A DNA stretch of 64,000 nt from Schinkia azotoformans LMG 9581. Lineage in GTDB: Bacteria > Bacillota > Bacilli > Bacillales > Bacillaceae_J. The translations under genes were made by a program, and so were the position numbers. This document shows positions 8,391 to 17,284 of this stretch, in pieces; position 1 is the stretch's first letter; the number at the start of each line of letters is the position of its first letter. Below the pieces are notes generated by a model. The model did no database searches and was not told the DNA's origin. It was given only the letters and a program-made list of their open reading frames with translations. Where the stretch lies: assembly GCF_000307855.1 (NCBI RefSeq), contig NZ_AJLR01000120.1:30456-94455 (forward strand), given 5' to 3'.

Positions 8391-9722
8391 ATGGACCAAA
8401 ATATATTGGTTATGGTATCAATGGTGATAAATGTTATTATGCTTATTTTGCTATTGATCGTTATGAATATGGTGTCCAAGCAAAAATCTAATAAAATACA
8501 AGCTTCTTTATCTTTGATAGAAAAAGCTCAAGAAAGGCTGGAACGAATAGTTAGGGAGGATATTGGCCAAGTTAGACAGGAGATGGGGCTGTCAACGAAG
8601 CAAGCCCGTGAGGAATTAACGACACTATTAAACACTCTGAGTCAAAATGTCATGACGACGATAAATCAAATGGCATTTCAAAATAAAAATCAGCTTGATA
8701 GCTTTAATAAACAATTAACAGAACTTACGAATATGAATGAACAAAAACTCGAAGGTGTCCGCCATACAGTCGAACAAAAATTAACGTATTTACAGGAAGA
8801 TAATAGTAAGAAGCTAGAGCAAATGCGCTTAACTGTAGATGAAAAACTACATGCCACTTTAGAACAGCGGCTTGGCGATTCTTTTAAACAAGTAAGTGAA
8901 CGGTTAGAACAAGTACATAAAGGTTTAGGGGAAATGCAAACATTAGCTTCCGGAGTAGGGGACCTGAAAAAAGTACTATCGAATGTAAAAGCGAGAGGAA
9001 TAATGGGTGAAATTCAATTAGGAAATTTACTTGAGCAAATCCTTTCACCAGAACAATATGAATCCAATGTCGCAATGAAAAAAGGCTCTGCGGAAAGGGT
9101 TGAATTTGCTGTAAAACTTCCTTCAAAAGATGATAGCGGCGGAGTTGTATATCTTCCGATCGATTCAAAGTTTCCGCTAGAGGACTACAATCGATTACTG
9201 GACGCACAGGAATTAGGTGATGTCCAAGCAGCAGCTGATGCAGCTAAACAACTGGAAAACCGAATTAAGCTGGAAGCCAAAAGTATTCGCGATAAATATA
9301 TTAACCCGCCAAACACAACAGACTTTGCCGTATTGTTCCTACCGTTTGAAGGCTTATTTGCTGAAGTCCTACGACGTCCGGGCCTTTGGGATTCCTTGCA
9401 AAGAGATATGCGGATCATAATTGCAGGACCGACGACATTAGCTGCCTTCCTTAACAGCTTGCAGATGGGATTCAGAACATTAGCCATTCAAAAACGATCC
9501 AGCGAAGTCTGGGGATTACTTGGAGCTGTAAAAACGGAGTTTACTAAATTTGGAGACATTCTCGACAAAACGAAGAAAAAACTCCAAGAGGCAAGCAATA
9601 CAATTGACAGCGCAGCCACACGAAGCCGGGTAATCGAAAGAAAATTAAAAAATGTCCAAGAACTGCCGCAGCCAGAAACGTATGAATTGCTGGGTGAATC
9701 GGAATTGGTTGGATTAGAGTAA
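8391..9722 (+). CDS. rmuC: DNA recombination protein RmuC
   Basis: 443 residues. One N-terminal membrane helix (about 5-26) is followed by a long coiled coil (about 35-200, Gln/Glu/Lys-rich) and the RmuC nuclease-like domain with 'RGIMGEIQLGNLLEQIL' near 203, 'LPIDSKFPLEDY' near 258 and 'AVLFLPFEGLFAEVL' near 313. These are diagnostic of RmuC. The protein limits inverted-repeat rearrangements in E. coli and has a restriction-like core; its exact substrate in Bacillus is not known. GGAGGGG precedes the ATG. An IclR regulator begins 15 bases after the stop. Confidence 0.92.
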   Translation: MDQNILVMVSMVINVIMLILLLIVMNMVSKQKSNKIQASLSLIEKAQERLERIVREDIGQVRQEMGLSTKQAREELTTLLNTLSQNVMTTINQMAFQNKNQLDSFNKQLTELTNMNEQKLEGVRHTVEQKLTYLQEDNSKKLEQMRLTVDEKLHATLEQRLGDSFKQVSERLEQVHKGLGEMQTLASGVGDLKKVLSNVKARGIMGEIQLGNLLEQILSPEQYESNVAMKKGSAERVEFAVKLPSKDDSGGVVYLPIDSKFPLEDYNRLLDAQELGDVQAAADAAKQLENRIKLEAKSIRDKYINPPNTTDFAVLFLPFEGLFAEVLRRPGLWDSLQRDMRIIIAGPTTLAAFLNSLQMGFRTLAIQKRSSEVWGLLGAVKTEFTKFGDILDKTKKKLQEASNTIDSAATRSRVIERKLKNVQELPQPETYELLGESELVGLE

Positions 9723-9737
9723 GGTGGGGGAAGGAAA

Positions 9738-10496
9738 ATGAATAACAAAAATAAAACGGTCGTCCGATCAATGGACATATTAAATCTCTTTATTGAGCAT
9801 ACAGAATTATCATTTCAAGAAATTATTAATTTATCGGGGATACCGAAAACTTCAGTCTATCGAATGATTAGGTCGTTTGAGGAGATGGGCTTTTTGGAAA
9901 AAGGAAGCGATGCTAAGTACCGGCTTGGGCTTTTGTTTCTTAAATTCGGCCATCTTGTTTCTATGAGGTTGGATATACGTAAGATCGCTTATCCATTTAT
10001 GCAAGATTTACATAATGATGTAAAGGAAGCGATAAATTTAATTGTACGAGAAGGTAATGAGGCGATCTATATTGAAAAAATCGACACAAAACAAAAGGTT
10101 CGCCTTTATACTGCGATTGGCAGGAAAAGCCCGCTATATGCAGGAGCTTGTTCACGTTCAATCTTGTCCTTCTTACCTGATGCAGAAATAAAGGCATATA
10201 TCGAAACAGAGGAGCTTAAACCTTTTGCCCAAGGCACGATTACTGATAAGGATAAACTTTATGAAACTATTCAACAGGCGAGAATGGAAGGGTACACAAT
10301 AAGCCATTCAGAATTAGAAAATCATACCTCTGCTGTAGCCGCACCGATTTTTAATCATCTTGGTGAAGTGGTTGCAGGTATAAGTATTGCTGGCATAGAA
10401 GCAAATTATAAAGGGGAGAATGTCGAAAACTTTAAGGAAAAGGTAAAAAAAGTGGCCGAGGATATATCAAGGCAGTTGGGCTATATAAAGGAATGA
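9738..10496 (+). CDS. IclR-family transcriptional regulator (KipR-like)
   Basis: 252 residues: N-terminal winged helix (about 5-65, 'FQEIINLSGIPKTSVYRMIRSFEEMGFL') and C-terminal IclR effector domain with 'YAGACSRSILSFLPD' near 133 and 'AVAAPIFNHLGEVVAGISIAG' near 200. AAGGTGGGGGAAGG precedes the ATG. In B. subtilis the same set ycsF-ycsG-ycsI-kipI-kipA carries the IclR gene kipR, which represses it; here the regulator lies on the other side of pxpCB, convergent with them. A perfect inverted repeat in the divergent pxpB/pxpA promoter region is its likely operator. Confidence 0.85.
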   Translation: MNNKNKTVVRSMDILNLFIEHTELSFQEIINLSGIPKTSVYRMIRSFEEMGFLEKGSDAKYRLGLLFLKFGHLVSMRLDIRKIAYPFMQDLHNDVKEAINLIVREGNEAIYIEKIDTKQKVRLYTAIGRKSPLYAGACSRSILSFLPDAEIKAYIETEELKPFAQGTITDKDKLYETIQQARMEGYTISHSELENHTSAVAAPIFNHLGEVVAGISIAGIEANYKGENVENFKEKVKKVAEDISRQLGYIKE

Positions 10497-10498
10497 CA

Positions 10499-10532
10499 AA
10501 GGTGGTCTCTTTAATCAACAAAGAGACCACCT
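10499..10532. terminator. Bidirectional terminator between the IclR gene and pxpC
   Basis: AAGGTGGTCTCTTT and AAAGAGACCACCTT form a perfect 14-bp stem with a 6-7 base loop. It sits between convergent genes and has A and T runs on both sides. Confidence 0.85.
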
Positions 10533-10561
10533 TATTCTTATAATTAAATGCTTTAGTATGA

Positions 10562-11560
10562 CTATCTGTGAAGTGCCTTCATGCGAATCCCCAACGCTAG
10601 TTCATTTAGCATAATTTCTTGATTAATTAACTCTGCTTCAGCTTGTTCAAGAGTTGTTTCTTTAAATAAAATCTTCGCTTTCGGTTGCAATTGGGCTAAT
10701 CGAGGTAAATCAACTGAAATCACTTGACCAATTTTGGGATACCCACCTGTTGTTTGCCGGTCTACCATTAAGATAATCGGTTGTCCGTTCGAGGGGACTT
10801 GAATCGTCCCGTACGTAACCCCTTCCGATAGTAATTCAAATTTCTTAGTTAAATCTAGCTGCTTGCCATCCAATCGATACCCCATCCGATCTGCTTCAGT
10901 TGTTAATGTGTAGGAATCTGAAAAAAATACATGTTGACTTGCTTTATCGAAATGATTAAACTCAGAGCCTTGTAAAACCCGCACCGTTTGTGTTTTATCA
11001 AATGAGAAGAATTCAGAAAAGTTGACAGACCATGTAAAATGATTTTTCATTTTGTCTAGTTGCTGAACAAATGCCAAACTGATTGTACTGTAATTTCCAC
11101 ACGTAAATTCATCCCCTTTTCGTAAAGCTCTGCCTTGAATCCCTCCAATGGCTGCTCGGAGATAAGTGCTTTTACTTCCAAGTACTTCAGGAACTTCAAT
11201 CCCACCAGCAAAGGCAACGTATGCCCTACATCCAGTTATGGCAGATTTAAATTTTAAAATAGACCCTTTACGAATAAGGAGCGGCCTCCACATTGGTGCT
11301 TTTTCCCCATCGATGGTAGGCTGTAAATCACCGCCAGTAATGGCAATTAATTGGTCGCTTCCAAATTGGAGCGTTGTCCCCAAAAGCGTAATTTCAAGTG
11401 CTCCTTCGCCTTCGAAATTTCCAACAAGTAAATTCGCAACTCGCAATGAAATAGGATCCATCGCACCGCTTACAATTACCCCGAATTTTTGGGAGCCGAA
11501 TCTCCCTAAATCTTGAATGGTCGTCAATAATCCTGGATGAATCACCTTAACACTCATCAT
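10562..11560 (-). CDS. pxpC: 5-oxoprolinase subunit PxpC (KipA, carboxyltransferase-like)
   Basis: 332 residues, starting 'VKVIHPGLLTTIQDLGRFGSQKFGVIVSGAMD', the hallmark of the biotin-dependent carboxyltransferase subunit AHS2/KipA family. 'ITGGDL' near 76, 'AFAGGI' near 116 and 'VDRQTTGGYPKIG' near 266 also match. PxpA, PxpB and PxpC together make the prokaryotic ATP-dependent 5-oxoprolinase that opens pyroglutamate to glutamate; KipA was first described as antagonist of the kinase inhibitor KipI. Its start overlaps the end of pxpB by 14 bases, so the two are translated together. Confidence 0.93.
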   Translation of the reverse strand: MMSVKVIHPGLLTTIQDLGRFGSQKFGVIVSGAMDPISLRVANLLVGNFEGEGALEITLLGTTLQFGSDQLIAITGGDLQPTIDGEKAPMWRPLLIRKGSILKFKSAITGCRAYVAFAGGIEVPEVLGSKSTYLRAAIGGIQGRALRKGDEFTCGNYSTISLAFVQQLDKMKNHFTWSVNFSEFFSFDKTQTVRVLQGSEFNHFDKASQHVFFSDSYTLTTEADRMGYRLDGKQLDLTKKFELLSEGVTYGTIQVPSNGQPIILMVDRQTTGGYPKIGQVISVDLPRLAQLQPKAKILFKETTLEQAEAELINQEIMLNELALGIRMKALHR

Positions 11561-12290
11561 GTTTCATCTCCTTGTAGGTAGCAAATTCTTCAAATGAAAT
11601 GGGGATAAAGCGGATTTTATCTCCTGATTGTAATAACGTTGGAGGTGTTTGTTCCGGAAGAAACAAATCAAGCGGGGTCCGTCCGATAATTTGCCAGCCT
11701 CCCGGTGTTTCCAATGGATAAACGCCTGTTTGTTTGCCAGCGATTCCCACGGATCCTGGGGCAATGGCAAGACGAGGTGACTCCTTCCTAGGTGTGGCAA
11801 TTCTTTCATCCATTCCTCCAAGGAACGGGAAGCCCGGTGCAAAACCAATCATATAGACCTGACAATCATTTGCAGAATGAATTTGAATGACTTCATCTAC
11901 TGTAAGCCCATGGTAAGCCGCTACATATTCCAAATCTGGGCCAAATTCTCCCCCATAAGCGACCGGAATCTTAACAAGCCGCTCTTCGACCAGCTCATTT
12001 GTACTTAATTGATCGAGTAATTCTGCCATTAAAGCGCTCACAATTTTATAAGGACTTTTTTTATCTTTTTCGATAATAGAAAAATAAACAGCTGCAGGAT
12101 TGTAATACACAGTTAAGTTATTGTAGGACGGAACTGATTCAATAAATCCAGGAAATGGTTCTTTTTCTATTAAGTAAGATAGATGTTTAACTTGTTCATG
12201 GATCGTTGGGTTAATTCCATCCCCTAAATGGATTACTAATGCTGAATCCCCTAAAGGCCGTATTAATTCAATTTTGTCATGAATCGTCAT
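11547..12290 (-). CDS. pxpB: 5-oxoprolinase subunit PxpB (KipI, allophanate hydrolase subunit 1 family)
   Basis: 247 residues from the ATG at 12290 (AAAGGAG lies 9 bases upstream; an in-frame TTG three codons earlier abuts that site and is unlikely). Family motifs: 'LIRPLGDSALVIHLGD' at the N-terminus, 'PVAYGGEFGPDLEYVA' near 110, 'YMIGFAPGFPFLGGM' near 148 and 'GSVGIAGKQTGVYPLETPGGWQIIGRTP' beyond it. This is the KipI family; in B. subtilis KipI inhibits the sporulation kinase KinA, and with PxpA and PxpC it forms 5-oxoprolinase. Transcribed away from pxpA through a shared 270-base control region. Confidence 0.93.
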   Translation of the reverse strand: MTIHDKIELIRPLGDSALVIHLGDGINPTIHEQVKHLSYLIEKEPFPGFIESVPSYNNLTVYYNPAAVYFSIIEKDKKSPYKIVSALMAELLDQLSTNELVEERLVKIPVAYGGEFGPDLEYVAAYHGLTVDEVIQIHSANDCQVYMIGFAPGFPFLGGMDERIATPRKESPRLAIAPGSVGIAGKQTGVYPLETPGGWQIIGRTPLDLFLPEQTPPTLLQSGDKIRFIPISFEEFATYKEMKHDEC

Positions 12291-12299
12291 GGAGGCCAA

Positions 12300-12559
12300 C
12301 TCCTTTAGTTTCGAATTTCGGAAATATTGTTCTGTTTTACGGATGATATTTTTATTATAAATTATTTGAATAGAAAAACAAGCCTTGAAAAGGCAATATT
12401 TAGATACGTTCCATTTTTCGTATAATTCTAAAATTAACTCTTTTCAACAAAAAATAATTATGCTAGAATATTGCTATAAATCGAAACTAGAGTTCCGTAA
12501 ATCGGAACAATTTACTTTGTAGTTTATCAAGATAGTGAAAAATGAAAAGGAGGGGTTTT
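12300..12559. promoter_or_regulatory. Divergent pxpB / pxpA control region with candidate KipR operators
   Basis: The region separates the two halves of the 5-oxoprolinase locus. GTTCCG-TAAAT-CGGAAC at 12492-12508 is a perfect 6-bp-arm inverted repeat 50 bases before pxpA. A weaker relative, TTTCGAATTTCGGAAA at 12309-12324, lies just upstream of pxpB, and GTTCCATTTTTCG occurs near 12412. Repressors of the IclR family bind such short palindromes, and an IclR gene is part of the locus; binding itself is inferred. Confidence 0.5.
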
Positions 12560-13348
12560 ATGTTTCAAGTTGATTTAAACTGTGATCTTGGGGAAAGTTT
12601 TGGCCGCTTTAAACTGGGGGAACAGGAAGAAATATTGAAATACATTACATCAGCCAATATTGCATGCGGTTTCCACAGCGGTGATCCAAGTGTAATGAGA
12701 GAAACAGTGAAGATGGCAATTTCAAATGGTGTTAAAATTGGGGCTCATCCTGGTTTACCAGATTTAAATGGTTTTGGTCGAAGAGAAATGGCGATTACAC
12801 CGCAAGAAGGATATGACATGGTTGTTTACCAAATCGGGGCATTACAAGGGTTTTTAGCGACCTTCAATGAAAAAATGCAGCACGTAAAACCTCATGGTGC
12901 TTTGTACAATATGGCCGCAAAGGATCCTCATCTTGCTGAGGCCATTGCGCAAGCCGTCTATGATATTTCACCATCATTGATTTTATTTGGGCTTTCTGGC
13001 AGTGAATTAACGAAAGCGGGGGAGAAGATTGGTTTACGGACTGCCCATGAGGTGTTTGCAGATCGAACCTATCAACAAGATGGATCCTTAACTTCTCGTT
13101 CTCAAAAGGATGCGATGATTACAGATCATGAACAATCTGCCGCACAAGTAGTGAAAATGGCAAGGGAAGGGAAAGTAGTTTCCCAGCAAAAAACAGAGGT
13201 TTCATTACGTGCAGATACAGTATGTATTCATGGGGATGGGAAACATGCCTTATTATTTGCGAAATATCTTAAAGAATCATTAGAACAAAATAATATTACA
13301 ATTGCTGCAATCAGCAACTGGGAGGAGGCTTCATATGGAAAATACTAA
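12560..13348 (+). CDS. pxpA: 5-oxoprolinase subunit PxpA (LamB/YcsF family)
   Basis: 262 residues from ATG 12560, which follows AAAAGGAGGGG; an upstream ATG at 12542 overlaps that site and is rejected. '[13 protein letters not shown]' at the N-terminus, '[12 protein letters not shown]' near 38, '[15 protein letters not shown]' near 62, '[11 protein letters not shown]' near 112 and 'VCIHGD' near 226 are the metal- and substrate-binding motifs of the YcsF family. It is the polysaccharide-deacetylase-like subunit of 5-oxoprolinase, acting with PxpB and PxpC encoded divergently. The end overlaps the transporter gene by 14 bases. Confidence 0.93.
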   Translation: MFQVDLNCDLGESFGRFKLGEQEEILKYITSANIACGFHSGDPSVMRETVKMAISNGVKIGAHPGLPDLNGFGRREMAITPQEGYDMVVYQIGALQGFLATFNEKMQHVKPHGALYNMAAKDPHLAEAIAQAVYDISPSLILFGLSGSELTKAGEKIGLRTAHEVFADRTYQQDGSLTSRSQKDAMITDHEQSAAQVVKMAREGKVVSQQKTEVSLRADTVCIHGDGKHALLFAKYLKESLEQNNITIAAISNWEEASYGKY

Positions 13349-14615
13349 TGCAAGGGTGGAAAAATCTCAATTAAAATCGGAAAACCCAGAACTAAAAGTT
13401 ATCCAAAATAATGATAGCGCTTTAGTAAAAAAGAAGACGAGCCGTAGTGTATTATTAGGTGCAGCATTTTTGATGGCGACATCATCAATTGGACCGGGCT
13501 TTTTGACACAAACAACAGTGTTTACTCAGCAATTAGCCGCTAGTTTTGCCTTTGTTATTCTAATATCATTAATATTAGATGTCTTTGCACAAATGAACGT
13601 TTGGCGTATTATTTGTGTATCGGGACTCCGTGGGCAAGAAGTTGCCAATAAAGTGTTACCTGGACTTGGCGTTGTTTTGGCCATCCTGATTGTCATCGGC
13701 GGTTTGGCATTTAATATTGGAAACGTTGCTGGAGCCGGATTAGGTTTGAATGCTATGATGGGATTAGACCCGATTACTGGAGCTATTATTAGTGCCATAG
13801 TAGCGATTTTCATCTTTGTTGTTAAAGAAGCAGGAAAAGCAATGGATAAGTTCGCTCAATTTGCAGGAGTTGTTATGATTCTACTTATGCTGTACGTTGC
13901 TTTTAAAACATCCCCGCCAGTAGGGGAAGCAATCATTAATACAGTTAAACCTGAACAGATTAGCTGGTTTGCGATCGTCACGCTTGTTGGAGGTACGGTG
14001 GGTGGTTATATCACATTTGCCGGTGGACACCGCCTACTTGACGCAGGCGTAAAAGGCATTGAATCATTGCCAGAAGTTACGAAAAGCTCTGTTACCGGAA
14101 TTGTTGCAACTGGTATTATGCGTGTAGCCTTATTCTTGGCAGTTCTTGGTGTTGTAACACAAGGTTTAGCGATTGATGCAGCAAATCCTCCTGCTTCAGT
14201 TTTCCAATTAGCAGCAGGAAACATTGGCTATCGTATCTTTGGTGTTATTATGTGGGCAGCGGCGATTACTTCTGTTGTAGGGGCAGCTTATACATCAGTT
14301 TCATTTATCCGCTCCTTCCACCCAAAAATTGAAAAATACCATAAGTGGATCATCATTGCTTTCATTATTGTTTCTACAGGGACATTTGCCCTAGTTGGAA
14401 AGCCAGTTAATATTCTAATCCTAGTAGGGGCGCTAAATGCTCTGATTTTACCAATCGCTTTAGGAACATTATTAGTAGCGGCACACAAGAAGAGCATTGT
14501 TGGTGCGTATAAACATCCATTATGGTTAACCATCCCTGGAGTATTCGTTGTTATTATTATGGGAATTTTAGGTGTAAAAACGTTAATAGAGCAATTGCCT
14601 TTATTATTTAAGTAA
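13335..14615 (+). CDS. NRAMP-family transporter (YcsG-like)
   Basis: 426 residues from ATG 13335, chosen because GGGAGGAGG lies 7 bases upstream. About 11 membrane helices follow a 30-residue polar N-terminus. '[26 protein letters not shown]' in helix 1 resembles the NRAMP start, but the DPGN metal motif reads 'GPGFLTQ', as in the YcsG branch linked with PxpA genes. That branch probably moves something other than Mn/Fe, perhaps pyroglutamate itself; this is inference from the conserved linkage to 5-oxoprolinase genes and the altered site. Cotranscribed between pxpA and ycsI. Confidence 0.82.
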   Translation: MENTNARVEKSQLKSENPELKVIQNNDSALVKKKTSRSVLLGAAFLMATSSIGPGFLTQTTVFTQQLAASFAFVILISLILDVFAQMNVWRIICVSGLRGQEVANKVLPGLGVVLAILIVIGGLAFNIGNVAGAGLGLNAMMGLDPITGAIISAIVAIFIFVVKEAGKAMDKFAQFAGVVMILLMLYVAFKTSPPVGEAIINTVKPEQISWFAIVTLVGGTVGGYITFAGGHRLLDAGVKGIESLPEVTKSSVTGIVATGIMRVALFLAVLGVVTQGLAIDAANPPASVFQLAAGNIGYRIFGVIMWAAAITSVVGAAYTSVSFIRSFHPKIEKYHKWIIIAFIIVSTGTFALVGKPVNILILVGALNALILPIALGTLLVAAHKKSIVGAYKHPLWLTIPGVFVVIIMGILGVKTLIEQLPLLFK

Positions 14616-14650
14616 TTTCGTAAGGAAATACATTTTGGGAGGAAGATATA

Positions 14651-15442
14651 ATGGGAAACTATGAATCAATGGATCCGAAAGATATAAGGGAATTGATCCG
14701 AAAACAAGTAATTACTGGGTCGACAGCAGGCATGTCAAAAGGCTATACACAGGCGAATTTAGTTATTTTAAAAAAAGAGCATGCCTTTGATTTTTTACTG
14801 TTTTGTCAACGGAATCCGAAGCCTTGTCCGTTGTTGGATGTGACAGAACCGGGCTCGTTTAGTCCTTCATTGATAGCGGAAGGGGCAGATATTCGGAAAG
14901 ATATTCCGAAATATCGAATTTACCAGGATGGTGTATTTACCGAAGAAGTGGCCGATATAACGGAGTATTGGGAAGATGATATGGTCGGTTTTCTAATCGG
15001 ATGTAGTTTTACCTTTGAAACGCCACTCCTAGAAAGCGGCATCCCAGTCCGCCATATCGAAGAAAACTGCAATGTACCGATGTACAAAACAAATATTCCG
15101 TGCCAAAAAGCAGGTATGTTTGAAGGGCCAACTGTTGTTAGTATGCGCCCGATGACACCAGTTGATGCTATCAGGGCAGTCCAGATTACGTCGCGTTTTC
15201 CAGCCGTTCATGGAGCGCCGATTCATATTGGTGATCCGAGTCTTATAGGTATACCTGATATTTCAAAACCTGATTTTGGAGATGCTGTCACCATAAAAGA
15301 AGGAGAGATTCCGGTATTTTGGGCTTGTGGTGTTACTCCACAGGCTGTAGCAATGGAAAGCAAGCCATCGATTATGATTACGCATGGACCAGGCTGTATG
15401 TTTATCAGTGATATTAAAGATGAAAAATTTAGTGTGTTGTAG
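14651..15442 (+). CDS. ycsI: Putative hydro-lyase, YcsI / D-glutamate cyclase family (DUF1445)
   Basis: 263 residues matching the YcsI family: 'GSTAGMSKGYTQANLVIL' near 24, 'NPKPCPLLDVTEPG' near 53, 'FLIGCSFTFETPLLESGIPVRHIEEN' near 114, 'CGVTPQAVAMESKPSIMITHGPGCMFI' near the end. A mammalian relative is a D-glutamate cyclase producing 5-oxo-D-proline, which fits the adjacent 5-oxoprolinase genes. The conserved neighbourhood ycsF-ycsG-ycsI is preserved exactly as in B. subtilis. Ends 2 bases before a strong terminator. Confidence 0.87.
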   Translation: MGNYESMDPKDIRELIRKQVITGSTAGMSKGYTQANLVILKKEHAFDFLLFCQRNPKPCPLLDVTEPGSFSPSLIAEGADIRKDIPKYRIYQDGVFTEEVADITEYWEDDMVGFLIGCSFTFETPLLESGIPVRHIEENCNVPMYKTNIPCQKAGMFEGPTVVSMRPMTPVDAIRAVQITSRFPAVHGAPIHIGDPSLIGIPDISKPDFGDAVTIKEGEIPVFWACGVTPQAVAMESKPSIMITHGPGCMFISDIKDEKFSVL

Positions 15443-15478
15443 AAAAAATGTCGAAGTGCTTGGCACTTCGACATTTTT
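15443..15478. terminator. Bidirectional terminator (hairpin shared with 58569-58604)
   Basis: AAATGTCGAAGTGC and its complement form a long perfect stem with a 2-3 base loop, followed by T5. The inner 22-23 bases recur almost unchanged as the terminator at 58.6 kb. Confidence 0.85.
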
Positions 15479-15499
15479 AAAACATTTCGTTAATACTAC

Positions 15500-16257
15500 T
15501 TAAGAATAACTGTTTACAATTTTCTCTAAATGTTTTACCGTTGGCGTTAGGTTAGCAAAAAAATATGCTTCACGAAGCCTACGGGAAGATGCACATTCAT
15601 TTAAATAGCCTGAACTACCACAGTGCAGCATATTAGCTTGAACAGCATCAAGAGTTAAATAAGCTATTTCAAGGCGAAGTTTGGCTATTTCCGTCCAATT
15701 AAACAGATCTTCTTCAAATAAAACTTCAATCTTCTTTTGAAATTGCTGAACCTCATTAAGAATGTGATATGCTTGTTTTTTCAAATAGCGATTACATCCA
15801 TTTTGCCTCTGCTCAACATGATCAATTGAAGAAATTGATTCTTTTGTTACACCTACTCCAAGCGGGAGTTGGTATAGAACGAAGGTAGGGCGGATTGCCT
15901 TTACAAACTCATCTGCATCCTCTGATAACACCCATTCCTTTGGAATAAATACATTGCTAAACTGGCAGGAATATGTTGCACTTCCGTTGACACCAAGGAA
16001 TTCCACCTTGCCCTTCATCTTCAAACCTTCTATTTGACAAGGTACGAAGCACATTACACGCTTATTTTCATTAACAGCTGCGACAACACCAATCCAATGA
16101 TTTTCACCAAGATTTGATACTGCCGGTAATACACCAGAGAGGAAATAACCCCCTTCTGTTGGTTCCGCACTCAAATGTAGGTCCTCTAGGCCCGCATAAT
16201 ATTTCATTGGGTTAGATAAACCGGTTGCAGCTAAAATCTCCCCATTCTCCAGTAGTG
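15500..16257 (-). pseudogene. Acyl-CoA-dehydrogenase-family monooxygenase (SfnB/DszC-like), 5' half deleted
   Basis: The reading frame runs through 'LLENGEILAATGLSNPMKYYAG' and on to 'NSYS' at 15500, about 250 residues of the middle and C-terminal domains. 'ATGLSNP' is the substrate-domain motif of DszC/SfnB-type flavin monooxygenases; the helical N-terminal domain (about 130 residues) is missing. Sequence similarity stops near 16258, exactly where an unrelated fragment on the other strand begins. The first ATG of the remaining frame is at 16207. Without the N-terminal domain and start region this is probably not expressed. The family oxidises sulfur compounds, consistent with the sulfonate-type transporter genes beside it. 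Confidence 0.72.
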
Positions 16258-16261
16258 GTAA

Positions 16262-16447
16262 AAATATATGAAAGTAGAAAAAGATGTTATAGATTTGTCC
16301 TTTAAATGGATTAAATATGATAATTTAAAAATTCAAGAAGAGGATTATAAAGAATTAACAAATAGTCTTGTCGAGATGGGGTTACAGGAAAATCCACCCA
16401 CGTTTGCAGACTTTGTTGATAATTCTTTAATCGATAAAGCGAAGTGA
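16262..16447 (+). pseudogene. C-terminal fragment of an ABC substrate-binding protein (SsuA/NMT1 type)
   Basis: About 60 residues remain: 'VIDLSFKWIKYDNLKIQEEDYKELTNSLVEMGL' style helices ending '...FVDNSLIDKAK'. This is the C-terminal lobe of SsuA/TauA-like binding proteins. An in-frame stop lies just upstream at 16259, and no ribosome binding site precedes the ATG at 16268. The intact permease starts 4 bases after the stop, the usual ssuA-ssuC arrangement. The 5' end is lost at the same junction that truncates the divergent flavin monooxygenase. Confidence 0.65.
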
Positions 16448-16451
16448 AAAA

Positions 16452-17216
16452 ATGATAAAGCTTAAAACTATTATTAATGCATTCATCGGTTTTAGTATTT
16501 TAATAATTATTTGGCAAATGATTATTATTATTGGACAGTATGATTCAGCTCTTTTTCCGTCACCATTACACGTGTGGGATGGATTGGTGTCACTTATCCA
16601 GGATGGGACAATGTTTACGAATATTCAAGTTAGCATCATGCGATTTTTGGTGGGGTACATTTCGGCTGTTTTAACTGCTGTTATTTTAGGGCTTATTCTT
16701 GGAAGAATTCCGATATTATGGGGCGTTATTGACCCAATTGCTCAAGTTTTGCGTCCAATTTCTCCAATTGCGTGGTCACCTTTTATTGTCCTATGGTTTG
16801 GTATTGGGGATATACCAGCTATTGTAATAATTTTTATTGCTGCCTTCTTTCCTGTGTTATTATCAACAGTGAGCGGTGTGAAAAAGGTTGATCAAACTTA
16901 CTTGAAGGTCTCTCAAAATTTTGGCGTTAAGAAACTTGAATTATTACGCAAGGTAATTTTTCCGGCTACATTTCCTTATATAGCAAATGGTCTCCATATT
17001 GCAGTAGGAACAGCTTGGATTTTCCTTGTTGCCGGTGAAATGGTTGGAGCTCAGTCAGGTCTCGGATATTTAATTGTGGATGCAAGAAATTCAATGAGAC
17101 TTGATTTAGTGATGACCGGAATTTTATTAATCGGAATCGTTGGTTTACTCCTTGATAAAATTGTCGGGCTTTTTGAAAGCTGGATTAACCAAATCTGGGG
17201 GAGAGCTGATAATTAG
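16452..17216 (+). CDS. ABC transporter permease (SsuC/TauC type)
   Basis: 254 residues with about six membrane helices. The permease-ATPase contact loop is seen in 'YLKVSQNFGVKKLELLRKVIFPATFPYIANGLHIAVGTAWIFLVAGEM', and 'LRPISPIAWSPFIVLWFGIGD' is typical of nitrate/sulfonate/taurine permeases. The partner binding protein directly upstream is truncated and no ATPase gene is adjacent, so the transporter is probably nonfunctional unless subunits elsewhere complement it. The coding frame itself is intact. Confidence 0.85.
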   Translation: MIKLKTIINAFIGFSILIIIWQMIIIIGQYDSALFPSPLHVWDGLVSLIQDGTMFTNIQVSIMRFLVGYISAVLTAVILGLILGRIPILWGVIDPIAQVLRPISPIAWSPFIVLWFGIGDIPAIVIIFIAAFFPVLLSTVSGVKKVDQTYLKVSQNFGVKKLELLRKVIFPATFPYIANGLHIAVGTAWIFLVAGEMVGAQSGLGYLIVDARNSMRLDLVMTGILLIGIVGLLLDKIVGLFESWINQIWGRADN

Positions 17217-17240
17217 GAGAACTGGAACCTAAAAAGAGTG

Positions 17241-17274
17241 AAAGCAAGGAACTGGTTGGCTTCCTTGCTTTTTT
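17241..17274. terminator. Terminator between the permease gene and bioB
   Basis: AAAGCAAGGAA pairs with TTCCTTGCTTT around a 9-base loop and is followed by T3. It serves the permease gene and, on the other strand, bioB. Confidence 0.8.
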
Positions 17275-17284
17275 ACCTGAAAAA

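Noticed and set aside
9185..9487. Long antisense open frame within rmuC
   Set aside because: It mirrors rmuC codons, has no ribosome binding site and resembles no protein; the same holds for other antisense frames in pxpC, cstA, jetC and mqo.
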